From DAIOEK01 sp963721445 (GTDB taxonomy: Bacteria; Chloroflexota; Anaerolineae; Anaerolineales; Anaerolineaceae), in NCBI GenBank assembly GCA_963721445.1, contig CAVRIZ010000005.1, positions 248,001 to 312,000 of the forward strand: a stretch of DNA of 64,000 nucleotides. Reading direction: 5' to 3'. Under the pieces are notes generated by a model, which was given only the letters and a program-made list of their open reading frames with translations, made no database searches and was not told the DNA's origin. Position 1 is the stretch's first letter; each line of letters starts with the position of its first letter. This document shows positions 10,360 to 19,452 of the stretch, one piece after another. Made by a program: the position numbers and the translations under genes.

Positions 10360-10376
10360 TATAATGATACTATCAT
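10360..10376 (+). promoter_or_regulatory. -10 box and 13-bp palindrome ahead of the ubiA-like operon
   Basis: A perfect TATAAT lies at 10360-10365, 30 bp before the ATG at 10395. The -35 region 17 bp upstream (GTTTTC) is poor. Overlapping and just downstream is the perfect palindrome ATGATACTATCAT (10364-10376). It covers the expected transcription start and could be an operator. A plausible ribosome site, GGGGAAG, sits at about 10382. Confidence 0.45.
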
Positions 10377-10394
10377 ACACACGGGGAAGAACGG

Positions 10395-11279
10395 ATGAAG
10401 AAGCCTTCACTCATACTCGCTCTACTCAAGACCATGCGCCCAAAACAATGGGCAAAGAACGGTGTGTTATTCGCCGCATTGGTCTTTGACCGCCAGTTGA
10501 CCAACCTGCTCTCCTTCGAACGGACCTTCGCCGGCTTCATCATATTCTGCATGCTTTCAAGCGCCGTCTATATCATCAACGATATCCTGGACATCGAATC
10601 CGACCGCGCTCACCCGGAGAAAAAGAACCGTCCCATTCCATCAGGCGCACTCCCGGTAGGGATCGCCATCGTATTCGCGATCCTGATCCTCCTGGTCGCC
10701 TTCCCGGCAGCCTATCTGCTCGCACCCGGTTTCGCCATTATCTGCGGATTGTACTTCTTGATGAATTTAGCCTACTCCAAATGGCTGAAACACGTGCCCC
10801 TGTTGGACGTGCTCATCATCGCTGCAGGATTTGTTTTACGGGTCGCGGCAGGAGTCACGCTCATTCAGGTCGAACGGTTCTCGCCCTGGCTGTATGTCGT
10901 CATGACCCTCGGCGCGCTCTATATTGGATTTGGTAAACGCCGTGCGGAATTAAGCCTTCTCGCGGGAGATGCGTCCAATCACCGCCGTGTCTTGGAGGGG
11001 TACACCATTCCCCTGTTGGATCAGCTCATCACGATTGTGTCCAGCACAACGATAGTAGCATACAGTCTTTATACCTTTTCCGCGCCAAACCTTCCTTCCA
11101 ATCACTCCATGATGCTTACCATTCCCTTCGTACTGTATGGGATCTTCCGCTACCTGTATCTTGTTCAGGTAAAAAACAGCGGTGGTGCTCCCGAAGAAAT
11201 GCTCTTCAGCGACCGCCCCCTGCAGATCACAATTATATTATGGGGCGCGGCTGTCCTGTTCATCTTCTATCTTTTCTAA
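10395..11279 (+). CDS. UbiA-family prenyltransferase, decaprenyl-phosphate phosphoribosyltransferase-like
   Basis: This is a 294-residue polytopic membrane protein. MRPKQWAKNGVLFAALVF at residues 15-32 and the first Asp-rich motif NDILDIESDRAHPEKKNRP (about 62-80) are typical of the UbiA branch that includes decaprenyl-phosphate phosphoribosyltransferase, which makes the polyprenyl-phosphoribose precursor of DPA in actinobacteria. The second Asp-rich motif region reads YIGFGKRRAELSLLAGDA. About eight helices follow the usual UbiA pattern. The next gene, mevalonate kinase, starts one base after its stop, so isoprenoid supply and use appear coupled. The true acceptor (phosphoribosyl pyrophosphate or another) is inferred from sequence type only. 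Confidence 0.82.
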   Translation: MKKPSLILALLKTMRPKQWAKNGVLFAALVFDRQLTNLLSFERTFAGFIIFCMLSSAVYIINDILDIESDRAHPEKKNRPIPSGALPVGIAIVFAILILLVAFPAAYLLAPGFAIICGLYFLMNLAYSKWLKHVPLLDVLIIAAGFVLRVAAGVTLIQVERFSPWLYVVMTLGALYIGFGKRRAELSLLAGDASNHRRVLEGYTIPLLDQLITIVSSTTIVAYSLYTFSAPNLPSNHSMMLTIPFVLYGIFRYLYLVQVKNSGGAPEEMLFSDRPLQITIILWGAAVLFIFYLF

Positions 11280-11280
11280 A

Positions 11281-12223
11281 ATGCCTGCCATTTCTGGTTC
11301 CGCCCCCGGGAAAATCATCTTATTCGGTGAACATGCCGTAGTCTACGGACGCAGAGCCATCGCGATCCCGGTTACACAGGTGCAAGCCCGAGCCGTCATC
11401 ACCCCCTTAATCCGTGAACCAGCAGGAACGATTCGAGTATCCGCCCCCGAAATTCAATTGGAAACCGAAATCGGATCACTGGAAGAAGCACATCCAATCC
11501 GGCAGGCTGTTCAATTGACGCTGGATTTTTTGGGATTATCCAAAGCGCCCGCCATGCAGATCATCATCCGGTCTACCATTCCGATCGCCGGAGGATTGGG
11601 TTCGGGTGCAGCGGTCAGCGTAGCCATCATCCGGGCAATATCCAATTTCCTGGGCAAACCACTCGGTCCCGAGACTATCTCATCCATCGCTTTCGAGGTG
11701 GAAAAAACTCACCACGGGACACCCTCGGGAATCGACAATACAGTCATCGCCTATAGCATGCCGGTCCTATTTCAACAATCCCACCCTTTTCAAACCTTTC
11801 AAGTGGGCGCTCCACTCCAATTTCTCATTGCGGATACTGGCATTCAGACCTCCACGTCCCAGGTGGTACGAAGCAGTCCGCGAGCGCAGGCTGAATAACC
11901 CTCAGGAATATGATCAGATTGTTCGATGCCATAGACACACTCACGGGACAGGCATTATCCAGCCTGCAAGCCGGCGATGGGGAAATGGTAGGCGATGGAT
12001 GACCGAAAATCATTCCCTCCTTCAGAAGATGGGTGTCTCAAGCCCGACTTTGGATAAATTAGTGGCTGCGACGCTGCAATCTGGCGCGCTCGGCGCCAAG
12101 TTATCCGGCGCGGGTGTTGGTGGGAACCTGATCGTTTTAGTTCGTGACGATCAGCTTGACACTGTTCAATCCGCACTCCTCAAGCAAGGTGCGACCCGGA
12201 TAATTCAAACACGGTTGGAGTAA
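11281..12223 (+). CDS. mvk: Mevalonate kinase, broken by at least three frame shifts
   Basis: Mevalonate kinase is a GHMP kinase that phosphorylates mevalonate to mevalonate 5-phosphate. The start at 11281 gives MPAISGSAPGKIILFGEHAV. The GHMP ATP-binding motif appears as IPIAGGLGSGAAVSVAII and the following HHGTPSGIDNTV segment is typical. The frame then shifts near 11870 (into VRERRLNNPQEYDQ), near 11919 (into LFDAIDTLTGQALSSL) and near 11998 (back into WMTENHSLLQKMGV). It ends with the third GHMP motif, GAKLSGAGVGGNLIVL. Read through, the protein has about 314 residues, the normal size. The tight clustering of three breaks within 130 bp suggests a local sequence-quality problem. It lies between ubiA-like and ipk genes with gaps of 1 and 3 bases. 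Confidence 0.85.
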
Positions 12224-12226
12224 GTT

Positions 12227-13021
12227 ATGCTGCAATTCTTGAAATTAGGCGGATCACTGATCACAGATAAAGACCATCCCCACACGTTACGGGCGGATAT
12301 TTTAGGTCGGATATCCAGAGAGATCGCCCGCTACCTGACGGAGAATCCACAAGACCAACTCGTCATTGGACATGGATCCGGTTCATTCGGCCATGTCCCC
12401 GCGAATGAATTTGGAACTAAACAGGGCGTAAAAAGCCAGCAGGAATGGATAGGATTTCATAAAGTGTGGCAAGAAGCGCGGGCATTGAACCTGGCGGTCA
12501 TGCAATCCTTGCTTGACGCAGGAATCCCGGTGGTCAATTTTCCTGCTTCCGGCAGCGTTACACCAAGCAGCGCGGAAATTGTCGCCTGGAATATCGAACC
12601 GATCCGCTCTGCTCTGGGACATGGATTGACCCCGGTCATCTATGGCGATGTCGCCTTTGACCAGGCATTGGGCGGCACCATCCTATCAACGGAAGACCTG
12701 TTCACACATCTTGCGCCACGCTTGCTTCCATCCCAAATCCTCCTGGCCGGTCTCGAAGAGGGTGTCTGGCAGGATTACCCGATCTGCTCGAAACTGGTCA
12801 AAGAGATCACGCCGGAAAATTATCAATCCATTGCCGATGCCATTCAAGGATCGCGATCCATCGATGTGACCGGTGGAATGTTAAGCAAAGTACACATGAT
12901 GATCGAACTGATCAAACAAAACCCCAAAATACACTGCCAGATCTTCACCGGGGTACCTGAGTTATCCATCTACAATGCGCTAATAGGCGAACGAATCGGC
13001 ACTACAATAGGCGCACAGTAA
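12227..13021 (+). CDS. ipk: Isopentenyl phosphate kinase
   Basis: This 264-residue amino-acid-kinase-fold enzyme phosphorylates isopentenyl phosphate to isopentenyl diphosphate, the last step of the alternative mevalonate pathway known in archaea and reported in some Chloroflexota. It opens MLQFLKLGGSLITDK with the KLGGS phosphate-binding loop, followed by VIGHGSGSFGHVPA, where the His is the family's catalytic/substrate-binding histidine. Later blocks include VIYGDVAFDQALGG, STEDLFTHLAP and DVTGGMLSKV. The ATG lies 3 bases after the mvk stop, so the two are co-transcribed and probably translationally coupled. No phosphomevalonate decarboxylase gene is in this window. Confidence 0.9.
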   Translation: MLQFLKLGGSLITDKDHPHTLRADILGRISREIARYLTENPQDQLVIGHGSGSFGHVPANEFGTKQGVKSQQEWIGFHKVWQEARALNLAVMQSLLDAGIPVVNFPASGSVTPSSAEIVAWNIEPIRSALGHGLTPVIYGDVAFDQALGGTILSTEDLFTHLAPRLLPSQILLAGLEEGVWQDYPICSKLVKEITPENYQSIADAIQGSRSIDVTGGMLSKVHMMIELIKQNPKIHCQIFTGVPELSIYNALIGERIGTTIGAQ

Positions 13022-13064
13022 TAATCTGCACGTCCTACGGATCCACCTGTCGAAAGGAAGTCAT

Positions 13065-14216
13065 ATGATCTATAGCCGAACTCATCTCGAATCGTTGGAA
13101 GACCAACAGTTGGCTCCCTTCGCCATCCGAAGCGTCAACACCAGGGGAAGATTGTATCCCGATGATGAACCGGACTATCGGACCGTGTTTCAACGGGACC
13201 GAGATCGCATTATCCACACAACCGCTTTTCGCCGGCTGGAATATAAAACGCAGGTATTCATTAATTACGAAGGTGATTATTACCGTACCCGCCTGACACA
13301 TACCCTGGAAGTGACTCAGATCGGTCGAACTATCGCCCGGGCACTGGGTGCCAATGAAGACCTGGTGGAAGCGATCTGCCTGGCACATGATCTCGGACAT
13401 CCACCTTTTGGTCACTCTGGCGAAGTGGTTCTTTCACGGTTGATGAAAGACTACGGTGGATTTGACCATAACAAACACTCTTTCCGAATCGTGACCCAGC
13501 TTGAAAGCCGATATCCTGAACACCCGGGGTTGAATTTATCGTGGGAAGTATTGGAAGGGATCGTCAAACACGAAACCGAGTACGACGTTTCTGATGCGTC
13601 AGACTTTAACCCGGAATTGCGTGGGCATCTGGAAGCACAAATTACGAATATCGCGGATGAGATGGCCTATACCGCCCATGATCTGGATGATGGCTTGCGT
13701 TCGGGTATGATCAATGAAGGCATGCTGGCAGGGATGCCAATCTGGGAAATGTTGGTGAATAGCGTCGATTGGAAAGGTGTCCTATTGGATGATATGACCC
13801 GTCACCGCCTTATACGCCGTCTTATCGGGATGTCAGTGACGGATATTGTCACCACAACTGCAGAAAAAATCAAAAAAAGCCATGTGAAAAGCGCTCAGGA
13901 ATTGCAGGAACTGCCTTACAATGTGGTCGGATTCAGTGAAGAAACCCACCGTAGAAATCGGGAATTAAAGGATTTCTTATATAAAAATTTGTACAGGCAT
14001 TACCGGGTGGTTCGGATGGCAGTGAAGGCGGAACGAATTGTCACAGATATCTTCCAGGCTTACCGGAGCGAGATGTCCATGCTTCCACCACACATCCAGG
14101 GCTGGATTGGTGAAAGAGGATTGGAAAGGTCAATTTGTGATTACATCGCCGGGATGACAGACCGTTATGCCATTGATGAGCATCAAAAATTGTTTGATCC
14201 TCAGACTTTACCCTAG
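13065..14216 (+). CDS. dgt: dGTPase-like HD-domain phosphohydrolase
   Basis: This 383-residue HD-superfamily enzyme is of the deoxyguanosinetriphosphate triphosphohydrolase type, releasing tripolyphosphate from dNTPs. Metal ligands are visible: RLTHTLEV (His), AHDLGHPPFGHSG (HD pair) and the later DLDDGL (Asp). FQRDRDRIIHTTAFRRLEYKTQV is the family N-terminal signature. The length fits the short dGTPase-like subgroup rather than the 505-residue E. coli Dgt. The start at 13065 follows an AAGGAAG ribosome site. It is on the same strand as ipk with a 43 bp gap and ahead of a greA-like gene. It probably controls dNTP pools, but substrate preference is not fixed by sequence. Confidence 0.88.
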   Translation: MIYSRTHLESLEDQQLAPFAIRSVNTRGRLYPDDEPDYRTVFQRDRDRIIHTTAFRRLEYKTQVFINYEGDYYRTRLTHTLEVTQIGRTIARALGANEDLVEAICLAHDLGHPPFGHSGEVVLSRLMKDYGGFDHNKHSFRIVTQLESRYPEHPGLNLSWEVLEGIVKHETEYDVSDASDFNPELRGHLEAQITNIADEMAYTAHDLDDGLRSGMINEGMLAGMPIWEMLVNSVDWKGVLLDDMTRHRLIRRLIGMSVTDIVTTTAEKIKKSHVKSAQELQELPYNVVGFSEETHRRNRELKDFLYKNLYRHYRVVRMAVKAERIVTDIFQAYRSEMSMLPPHIQGWIGERGLERSICDYIAGMTDRYAIDEHQKLFDPQTLP

Positions 14217-14269
14217 CATGGTATCATTAGCCTCCAACATAACTAACCAACCCACTGGAGAATATTCGC

Positions 14270-14737
14270 ATGTCTGATGTTTCTTACCTCACCGCTGAAG
14301 GCGCTGAGAAACTGCAAAAAGAGCTGGCTGATTTAAAAGGACCAAAAAGGGACGCACTGGCAGTCAGGTTGCGATTCGCCATACAGCAGGGTGATCTATC
14401 AGAAAACGCAGATTATATTCAGGCAAAAGAAGAACAGGGATTTCTCGAAGGCAGAATTCACGAGCTCGATTCGATATTGAAAAACGTCGTGATCATTGAG
14501 AAAAATCAGGGAAACCTGGAACAGGTAAATATCGGTTCGCATATCACCATCCAGGAAGAAGATCTCGATCCGGAAACCTGGTACCTGGTTGGACCAAATG
14601 AGGCTGATCCGCGGAATGGCAAGATCTCTCACGAATCCCCCATCGGTAAAGCGCTTATAGGACATAAACCGGGTGACAACGTCGACGTCACTACACCGGC
14701 AGGCAAGATCCACCTGAAGATATTGAAGATTGAATGA
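14270..14737 (+). CDS. greA: Transcript cleavage factor GreA
   Basis: This 155-residue Gre factor has an N-terminal coiled coil (about residues 8-75) with the basic/acidic tip LRFAIQQGDLSENADYIQAKEE. The DLSENADYI core matches the catalytic acidic tip that enters the RNA polymerase secondary channel and stimulates cleavage of backtracked RNA. The C-terminal FKBP-like domain ends SPIGKALIGHKPGDNVDVTTPAGKIHLKI, a typical GreA ending. The GreA/GreB split is uncertain; length and SENADY point to GreA. The gene is followed by a strong hairpin terminator. Confidence 0.92.
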   Translation: MSDVSYLTAEGAEKLQKELADLKGPKRDALAVRLRFAIQQGDLSENADYIQAKEEQGFLEGRIHELDSILKNVVIIEKNQGNLEQVNIGSHITIQEEDLDPETWYLVGPNEADPRNGKISHESPIGKALIGHKPGDNVDVTTPAGKIHLKILKIE

Positions 14738-14774
14738 GGAAGTGAACAGCTATCCTTAACTGGATAACGAAAAT

Positions 14775-14813
14775 AAAAAGGAGAGCTGGATGATCATCCA
14801 CTCTCCTTTTTTA
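14775..14813. terminator. Rho-independent terminator after greA, probably bidirectional
   Basis: AAAAAGGAGAG (14775-14785) pairs with CTCTCCTTTTT (14801-14811) around a self-complementary TGGATGATCATCCA core. The U run serves the plus strand (greA). The mirrored A run would give a U run on the minus strand for the convergent gene ending at 14836. Confidence 0.85.
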
Positions 14814-14835
14814 TCAAATAGTAATTGGAACTATT

Positions 14836-15939
14836 TTACTTCACCTTTGGCCAGACGGCTAATTCCAACGTAAGTCTTTCGAAATAGCTATTGGTTGGCA
14901 GTGGTCCCTGACCAAAATTCATATCCACTATTCTCGCTTCCAATTGAAGGGCAGCGGTCTCCAGCAGAATTCGTTTACCGGGTTCTGCCAGAATGGGTTC
15001 ACCCTTGGATAGGAGCTTCTGTTGCATAGTGGGATCTTTGAACGCGTGTTCACTCATCAGAACCTTAGTAACCGTTTGAATGTCATTCTTATCAAATAGC
15101 CAGATCTCAAAGGCAGCCGCCTTCTTTGGTTCGCCAACACCGATGGTTTCGGTAATTCCGACCCCGCACTCACCCAGGAATTCACCGACTGGATTATCAA
15201 TGCTGAACGAATCGTCATACTGTTCGTCACCTTGCATGTAGGTTGTCATGAACTGTGAGACAGGGGCTTCATTGGCTGGCCTGAAGTAGGCTGCGCCTTT
15301 ATCTGTTGGATTTTCAACGACAGGAGGTTCTGATGGGATCGCTTCCACTTTATTCGGTTTGAAAGGTAGTTTTCCACCTTTTTTTATGAAGATGTAGCCT
15401 ACCGCAAAGACCAGGATAACACTCAAGACACAGAAAACACCGACAGCGATCGGTAGAAGTGTATTCTTTGGTTTAGCTGTTGGAGCGACCTCCGGAACAA
15501 CTACCCCACCGGTATCCGTTGTAGTGACAGCAGTGGTATCGGTGGATTTTTTTGCTTCCGTAGTTTTCGCAGGTTTCTCCGGTGAGACAGGTGCCTGAAC
15601 TACTTCTGCCTGTACCACCTTGGCAAATCCGGTTAAAGCCTGGAGCTTGGCTGCTTTTGGATCTTCCTGAATTTGCTTGAATAATTCGGGGGCTTTATCA
15701 CCCAGGTTATCCCAGCGTTGGTTTGCGAGAGCTGAGTCACCATTGGCGCCATACGAATCAACAGCCATACGTAAATAGTCCGCTTTCAAATCCTGGCGCA
15801 AATAGGATGGGGTCGCATCTGTCCATTCCACCGGAAATAATCCCCAGCCTAATACAAACCAACCAAATAAAATACCCGCCAGAACATAAAGGGCGGGGAT
15901 TACCCATGGATATTGTAAGTACTTTTTGAATCGTTCCAT
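14836..15939 (-). CDS. Hypothetical two-helix membrane protein with Thr/Ala/Pro linker
   Basis: This 367-residue protein has an N-terminal helix (WVIPALYVLAGILFGWFVLG), a helical soluble stretch with YLRQDLKADYLRMAVDSY, a low-complexity Lys/Thr/Pro linker (about residues 118-160), a second helix (TLLPIAVGVFCVLSVILVF) and a C-terminal domain of about 170 residues beginning near the PANEAPVSQF stretch. The C-terminal part is beta-rich (FEIWLFDKNDIQTVTKVL) and likely cytoplasmic. I do not recognise a named family. The layout is typical of uncharacterised Chloroflexota proteins. It is 85 bp downstream of topA on the same strand and could share its transcript. Confidence 0.72.
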   Translation of the reverse strand: MERFKKYLQYPWVIPALYVLAGILFGWFVLGWGLFPVEWTDATPSYLRQDLKADYLRMAVDSYGANGDSALANQRWDNLGDKAPELFKQIQEDPKAAKLQALTGFAKVVQAEVVQAPVSPEKPAKTTEAKKSTDTTAVTTTDTGGVVVPEVAPTAKPKNTLLPIAVGVFCVLSVILVFAVGYIFIKKGGKLPFKPNKVEAIPSEPPVVENPTDKGAAYFRPANEAPVSQFMTTYMQGDEQYDDSFSIDNPVGEFLGECGVGITETIGVGEPKKAAAFEIWLFDKNDIQTVTKVLMSEHAFKDPTMQQKLLSKGEPILAEPGKRILLETAALQLEARIVDMNFGQGPLPTNSYFERLTLELAVWPKVK

Positions 15940-16024
15940 TTTATGACTCCTGCTCTCAACGAATGAGATCTGCTGTATGTATGGCAGCGATCATCAATGC
16001 TGCTCACCAGGAGTGTTGCAATCT

Positions 16025-18346
16025 TTATGCCGCCTCACTTTTTTCTTCCTGGAATCGTTCCAATAAATAGCTTTCATTGCAAGAAATGCATTGTGCTTCC
16101 CGCTTATTGGTGATAACGAGTAATCCCCCACAATTTGGGCATGGTTGAGGAACCGGTCGCTTCCAGGAGGTGAAGTCGCATTGCGGATAATTCGCGCACC
16201 CAAAAAACACTCTGTTCTTTCGGGTCTTTCGCTCCACCAGATCGCCGCCATCTTTGGGACAGGAAATTCCGATCTTTTGAAGGAATGGTTCTGTGTGACG
16301 ACAGGTCGGGAAGTTAGTGCAGCTGATGAACTTGCCGTATCGACCCCAACGGAAGACCAGATCGCCTCCGCAGTCCGGGCAGGTCCTACCGATTTTTTCC
16401 AATTCGGTCTTGACCTCGGGCATCTCTGCCTGCGCTTTTTTAACCTGGACCGCAAATGGATCGTAAAAATCACGGATGATTTCCACCCATTCCCGCTCCC
16501 CTTCGGCGACCCGATCAAGATTCTGTTCCATCGTTGCGGTAAATCCGACATCGATCAGATCGGAAAAGTGATCCAACAGGAGGTCGTTCACAAGAATTCC
16601 CGTGTCAGTTGGTGATAATCGTTTCTGCTCACGCACTACATACCCACGTTCCTGTATGGTGGAGAGGATCGGGGCGTACGTGGAAGGTCTTCCAATGCCG
16701 TTCTCCTCCAGCTTTTGAACCAGGGTAGCTTCCGTGTAACGGGGAGGCGGCTGGGTGAAATGCTGATCCGGTAATACCTTTTCGAGAACCTGCTTTGCGC
16801 CTTCTTTTAAATGGGCGGGAATCTTATAGTTTTCGCCATCCTCTTTCAGAGCATCTTCATCAAGCCCTTCTTCATAAACAATCCGATACCCCGGAAATTT
16901 GATGGATGATCCTGCTGTCCTGAACAGATAGGTGTGCTCTTTCCCCTTCCCTTCAATATCGACCGTGAGCGTATCGTAAACCGCGCTTTCCATCTGTGAA
17001 GCGATAAATCGCTGCCAGATGAGCTGATACAATCGAAATTGATCACGCGATAGATAACCCTTCAGTTTATCTGGTTCACGAAAAGAGGAGGTGGGACGGA
17101 TCGCTTCATGTGCTTCCTGAGCTCCGGCTACCTGAGTTTTATAGTGGGGAGGAGAGGAAGGTAAGAAATCATTGCCATGTTTTTTCGAAATATACGCCCG
17201 CGCTTCCATCTGGGCTTGTTTGGCCACGTGAGTGGAATCTGTTCGCATATAGGTGATCAAACCGGTGTTTCCACCTTCGCCCACATCAATGCCTTCATAG
17301 AGTTGCTGGGCGAGGATCATTGTGCGACGGGCAGTGTATCCCAGTTTTCGAGAGGCTTCCTGCTGTAATGTACTGGTAATGAAAGGAGAAGAAGGTTTCC
17401 GTTTTCTTTCTCCCCGTTTGATCTTTCCAATATGATAGGCGGCACTCTCCATATCGCCCAAAAGTGGATCAACCACTTCTTTCCTGGTCAATTTATCGGC
17501 GATATCATGGTGGTCCATCCGGGCAAGCTTTGCCAGGTAATTTTGGCTCGCACCTTCCTGCCGAAATTGACCCTCTATCGTCCAATATTCCTGCGGTATA
17601 AAAGCGTCAATTTCGCGTTCCCGCTCGACGATGAGTCGCAACGCAACCGATTGAACCCTCCCCGCTGACAATCTGGAACGAACTTTTTCCCATAACAGCG
17701 GACTCAAGCTATAACCCACCAGCCGGTCGAGGATACGCCTGGCTTGTTGGGCATTGACCAGGTCAATATTGACTTTGCGGGGATGGGCGAAGGCTTCATG
17801 AATTGCATTTTCGGTGATCTCGTGAAAAACAACCCGCTTGGATGTGCTCTGCGGGATATCCGTCGCTTCCATCAAGTGCCAGGCGATCGCTTCACCTTCT
17901 CGGTCAGGGTCGGTAGCAAGAAAGATCTCTTCTGAACGCTTCACCAATTCCTTCAGCTCTTTTACAACCGCCCGCTTTTCATTCGGCACCCGGTATTTGG
18001 GCGTAAAATCGTTTTCCACATCCACGGATAATTCAGACCGTAACAGATCGCGGATATGACCCACCGATGCGCGGACCGTGTATCCTTTTCCAAGAAACCG
18101 TCCAACCGTTTTGGCTTTTGCTGGTGATTCAACGATGACCAGCTTTCCATTCTTTACTTCTTCCTTCATTTTCTTCTGTTCTGGAGCAGCAATGGTCTTA
18201 TGCGCTTCGGTATATCCCGTCCGATTCATTTTTGTTCCACATACCACGCAATTACCACGTGTAATAGGTGAGCCATTCACATTGAAGGCCGGGATTGGGT
18301 TAACCATATCCCGGCGCGTTCTGCACTTCATACAATAAGCATCCAC
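16025..18346 (-). CDS. topA: DNA topoisomerase I with extra N-terminal zinc ribbon
   Basis: This 773-residue type IA topoisomerase relaxes negative supercoils. The Toprim domain begins KLVIVESPAKAKTVGRFL, with the catalytic Glu in VESPAKA and DPDREGEAIAW. The active-site tyrosine lies in GLITYMRTDSTH. Three C-terminal zinc fingers follow: CPDCGGDLVF...CTNFPTC, CPKDGGDLVE...CANYPQC and CPNCGGLLVI...CISC. Unusually, about 65 residues precede Toprim and start MDAYCMKCRTRRDM...NCVVCGTKMNRTG. This is a CxxC/CxxC zinc ribbon like DUF5679, normally a stand-alone small protein. The gene starts 9 bp after manC and is last in the ffh-to-topA run. Confidence 0.95.
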   Translation of the reverse strand: MDAYCMKCRTRRDMVNPIPAFNVNGSPITRGNCVVCGTKMNRTGYTEAHKTIAAPEQKKMKEEVKNGKLVIVESPAKAKTVGRFLGKGYTVRASVGHIRDLLRSELSVDVENDFTPKYRVPNEKRAVVKELKELVKRSEEIFLATDPDREGEAIAWHLMEATDIPQSTSKRVVFHEITENAIHEAFAHPRKVNIDLVNAQQARRILDRLVGYSLSPLLWEKVRSRLSAGRVQSVALRLIVEREREIDAFIPQEYWTIEGQFRQEGASQNYLAKLARMDHHDIADKLTRKEVVDPLLGDMESAAYHIGKIKRGERKRKPSSPFITSTLQQEASRKLGYTARRTMILAQQLYEGIDVGEGGNTGLITYMRTDSTHVAKQAQMEARAYISKKHGNDFLPSSPPHYKTQVAGAQEAHEAIRPTSSFREPDKLKGYLSRDQFRLYQLIWQRFIASQMESAVYDTLTVDIEGKGKEHTYLFRTAGSSIKFPGYRIVYEEGLDEDALKEDGENYKIPAHLKEGAKQVLEKVLPDQHFTQPPPRYTEATLVQKLEENGIGRPSTYAPILSTIQERGYVVREQKRLSPTDTGILVNDLLLDHFSDLIDVGFTATMEQNLDRVAEGEREWVEIIRDFYDPFAVQVKKAQAEMPEVKTELEKIGRTCPDCGGDLVFRWGRYGKFISCTNFPTCRHTEPFLQKIGISCPKDGGDLVERKTRKNRVFFGCANYPQCDFTSWKRPVPQPCPNCGGLLVITNKREAQCISCNESYLLERFQEEKSEAA

Positions 18347-18355
18347 GAAAACCTC

Positions 18356-19442
18356 CTAGAGGTATTGATCCAACCGGCGATTCTTAAGGTCTGCCACGAT
18401 GTCCCGGATATTCTGAGCTTTTTCGCGGGGACAAATTAAGAGTGCATCATCGGTGTCAATCACAATCATATTTTTCAAACCCATCAAAGCGATCACCTTT
18501 TCAGGATCGTTCTCAAAAACGATGGAAGAGGAAGTATCAAACGATACAACCGCTTTGGAAAGGAATATATTACCACTGTTATCAGCATCCAATACGTCGG
18601 GTATACGAATTCCAGGAACCCACATCGCTCCATTCCAACCCTTCAGCAGGTATAACTGCGACCTGTTTTGCTTTTTCCATGATCCCATAATCAATGGTTT
18701 CAGGATGAATGGTTGGCCATATCTCTCCCATGGTAGCGTTTCTCCTGGGGGTATCCCAATCTGTCTTTATATTCATCAGCGATCCGAACAAATCGGGCAT
18801 ATGCAGTTGGATCTCTCGCAGGATGGCATCAACCCGCCAGAAAAACATCCCGGAATTCCATAAAAACCTGCCAGTGGAAAGCATTTCTTCCGCCCGGGCA
18901 AGGTCCGGTTTTTCCACAAATCGTACAACTCTTCGTGCCAGGCGGTCCGACCCGGGATTCAGTGTGTCACCTACTTCTATATACCCATAACCGGTGGAAG
19001 GATACTCCGGATGGATACCCATGGTAACCAGCATCCCTGATTGTGCTGTATCGTATGCCTGGCGCATCAAATTCTGGAAAAGCACGACATTCCGGATGAT
19101 ATGATCGGAGGTCACGACAGCCATCACCGCTTCCGGTGAATGGATGGACAGAATCGTGGCAGCCAATCCGATCACTGCGGCTGTGCCCTTAGGCTCTGGT
19201 TCTAAAATAAATTGGTCTGATGTAAGTTGCGGGGTGGTTGGATAAATTTTTTGGTATTGTTCCCGGGTTGTAACAACCAAAATATGGCGCTCATCAAATA
19301 AGCCATTGAGCCTGGCGACAGCCATCTGGTACAGCGATTGATCGCCGAAGATCGTCAATAATTGTTTGGGGTAGGCTTTCCGAGAAAGAGGCCAGAGACG
19401 GGTGCCTCCCCCTCCCGCCATGATGACTGCGTAGTATTCCAT
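18356..19442 (-). CDS. manC: Mannose-1-phosphate guanylyltransferase, one frameshift near 18607
   Basis: This enzyme makes GDP-mannose from mannose-1-phosphate and GTP. The start at 19442 (MEYYAVIMAGGGGTRLWPLS) carries the pyrophosphorylase signature GGGGTRLWPLSR...PKQL. WNSGMFFWRVDAI and FVEKPD are family blocks. The frame breaks after GLEWSDVGSWNS and resumes IPDVLDADNSGN, ending at 18356. Total length is about 360 residues, the single-domain form without a phosphomannose isomerase domain. An alternative GTG nine bases upstream is possible, but GAGG spacing favours the ATG. It lies between dprA and topA and would feed the glycan genes elsewhere in the window together with the isomerase at 58 kb. 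Confidence 0.9.
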
Positions 19443-19452
19443 AATTACCACC

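Noticed and set aside
10234..10410. N-terminal extension of TlyA
   Set aside because: It translates low-complexity repeat DNA and overlaps the divergent gene start.
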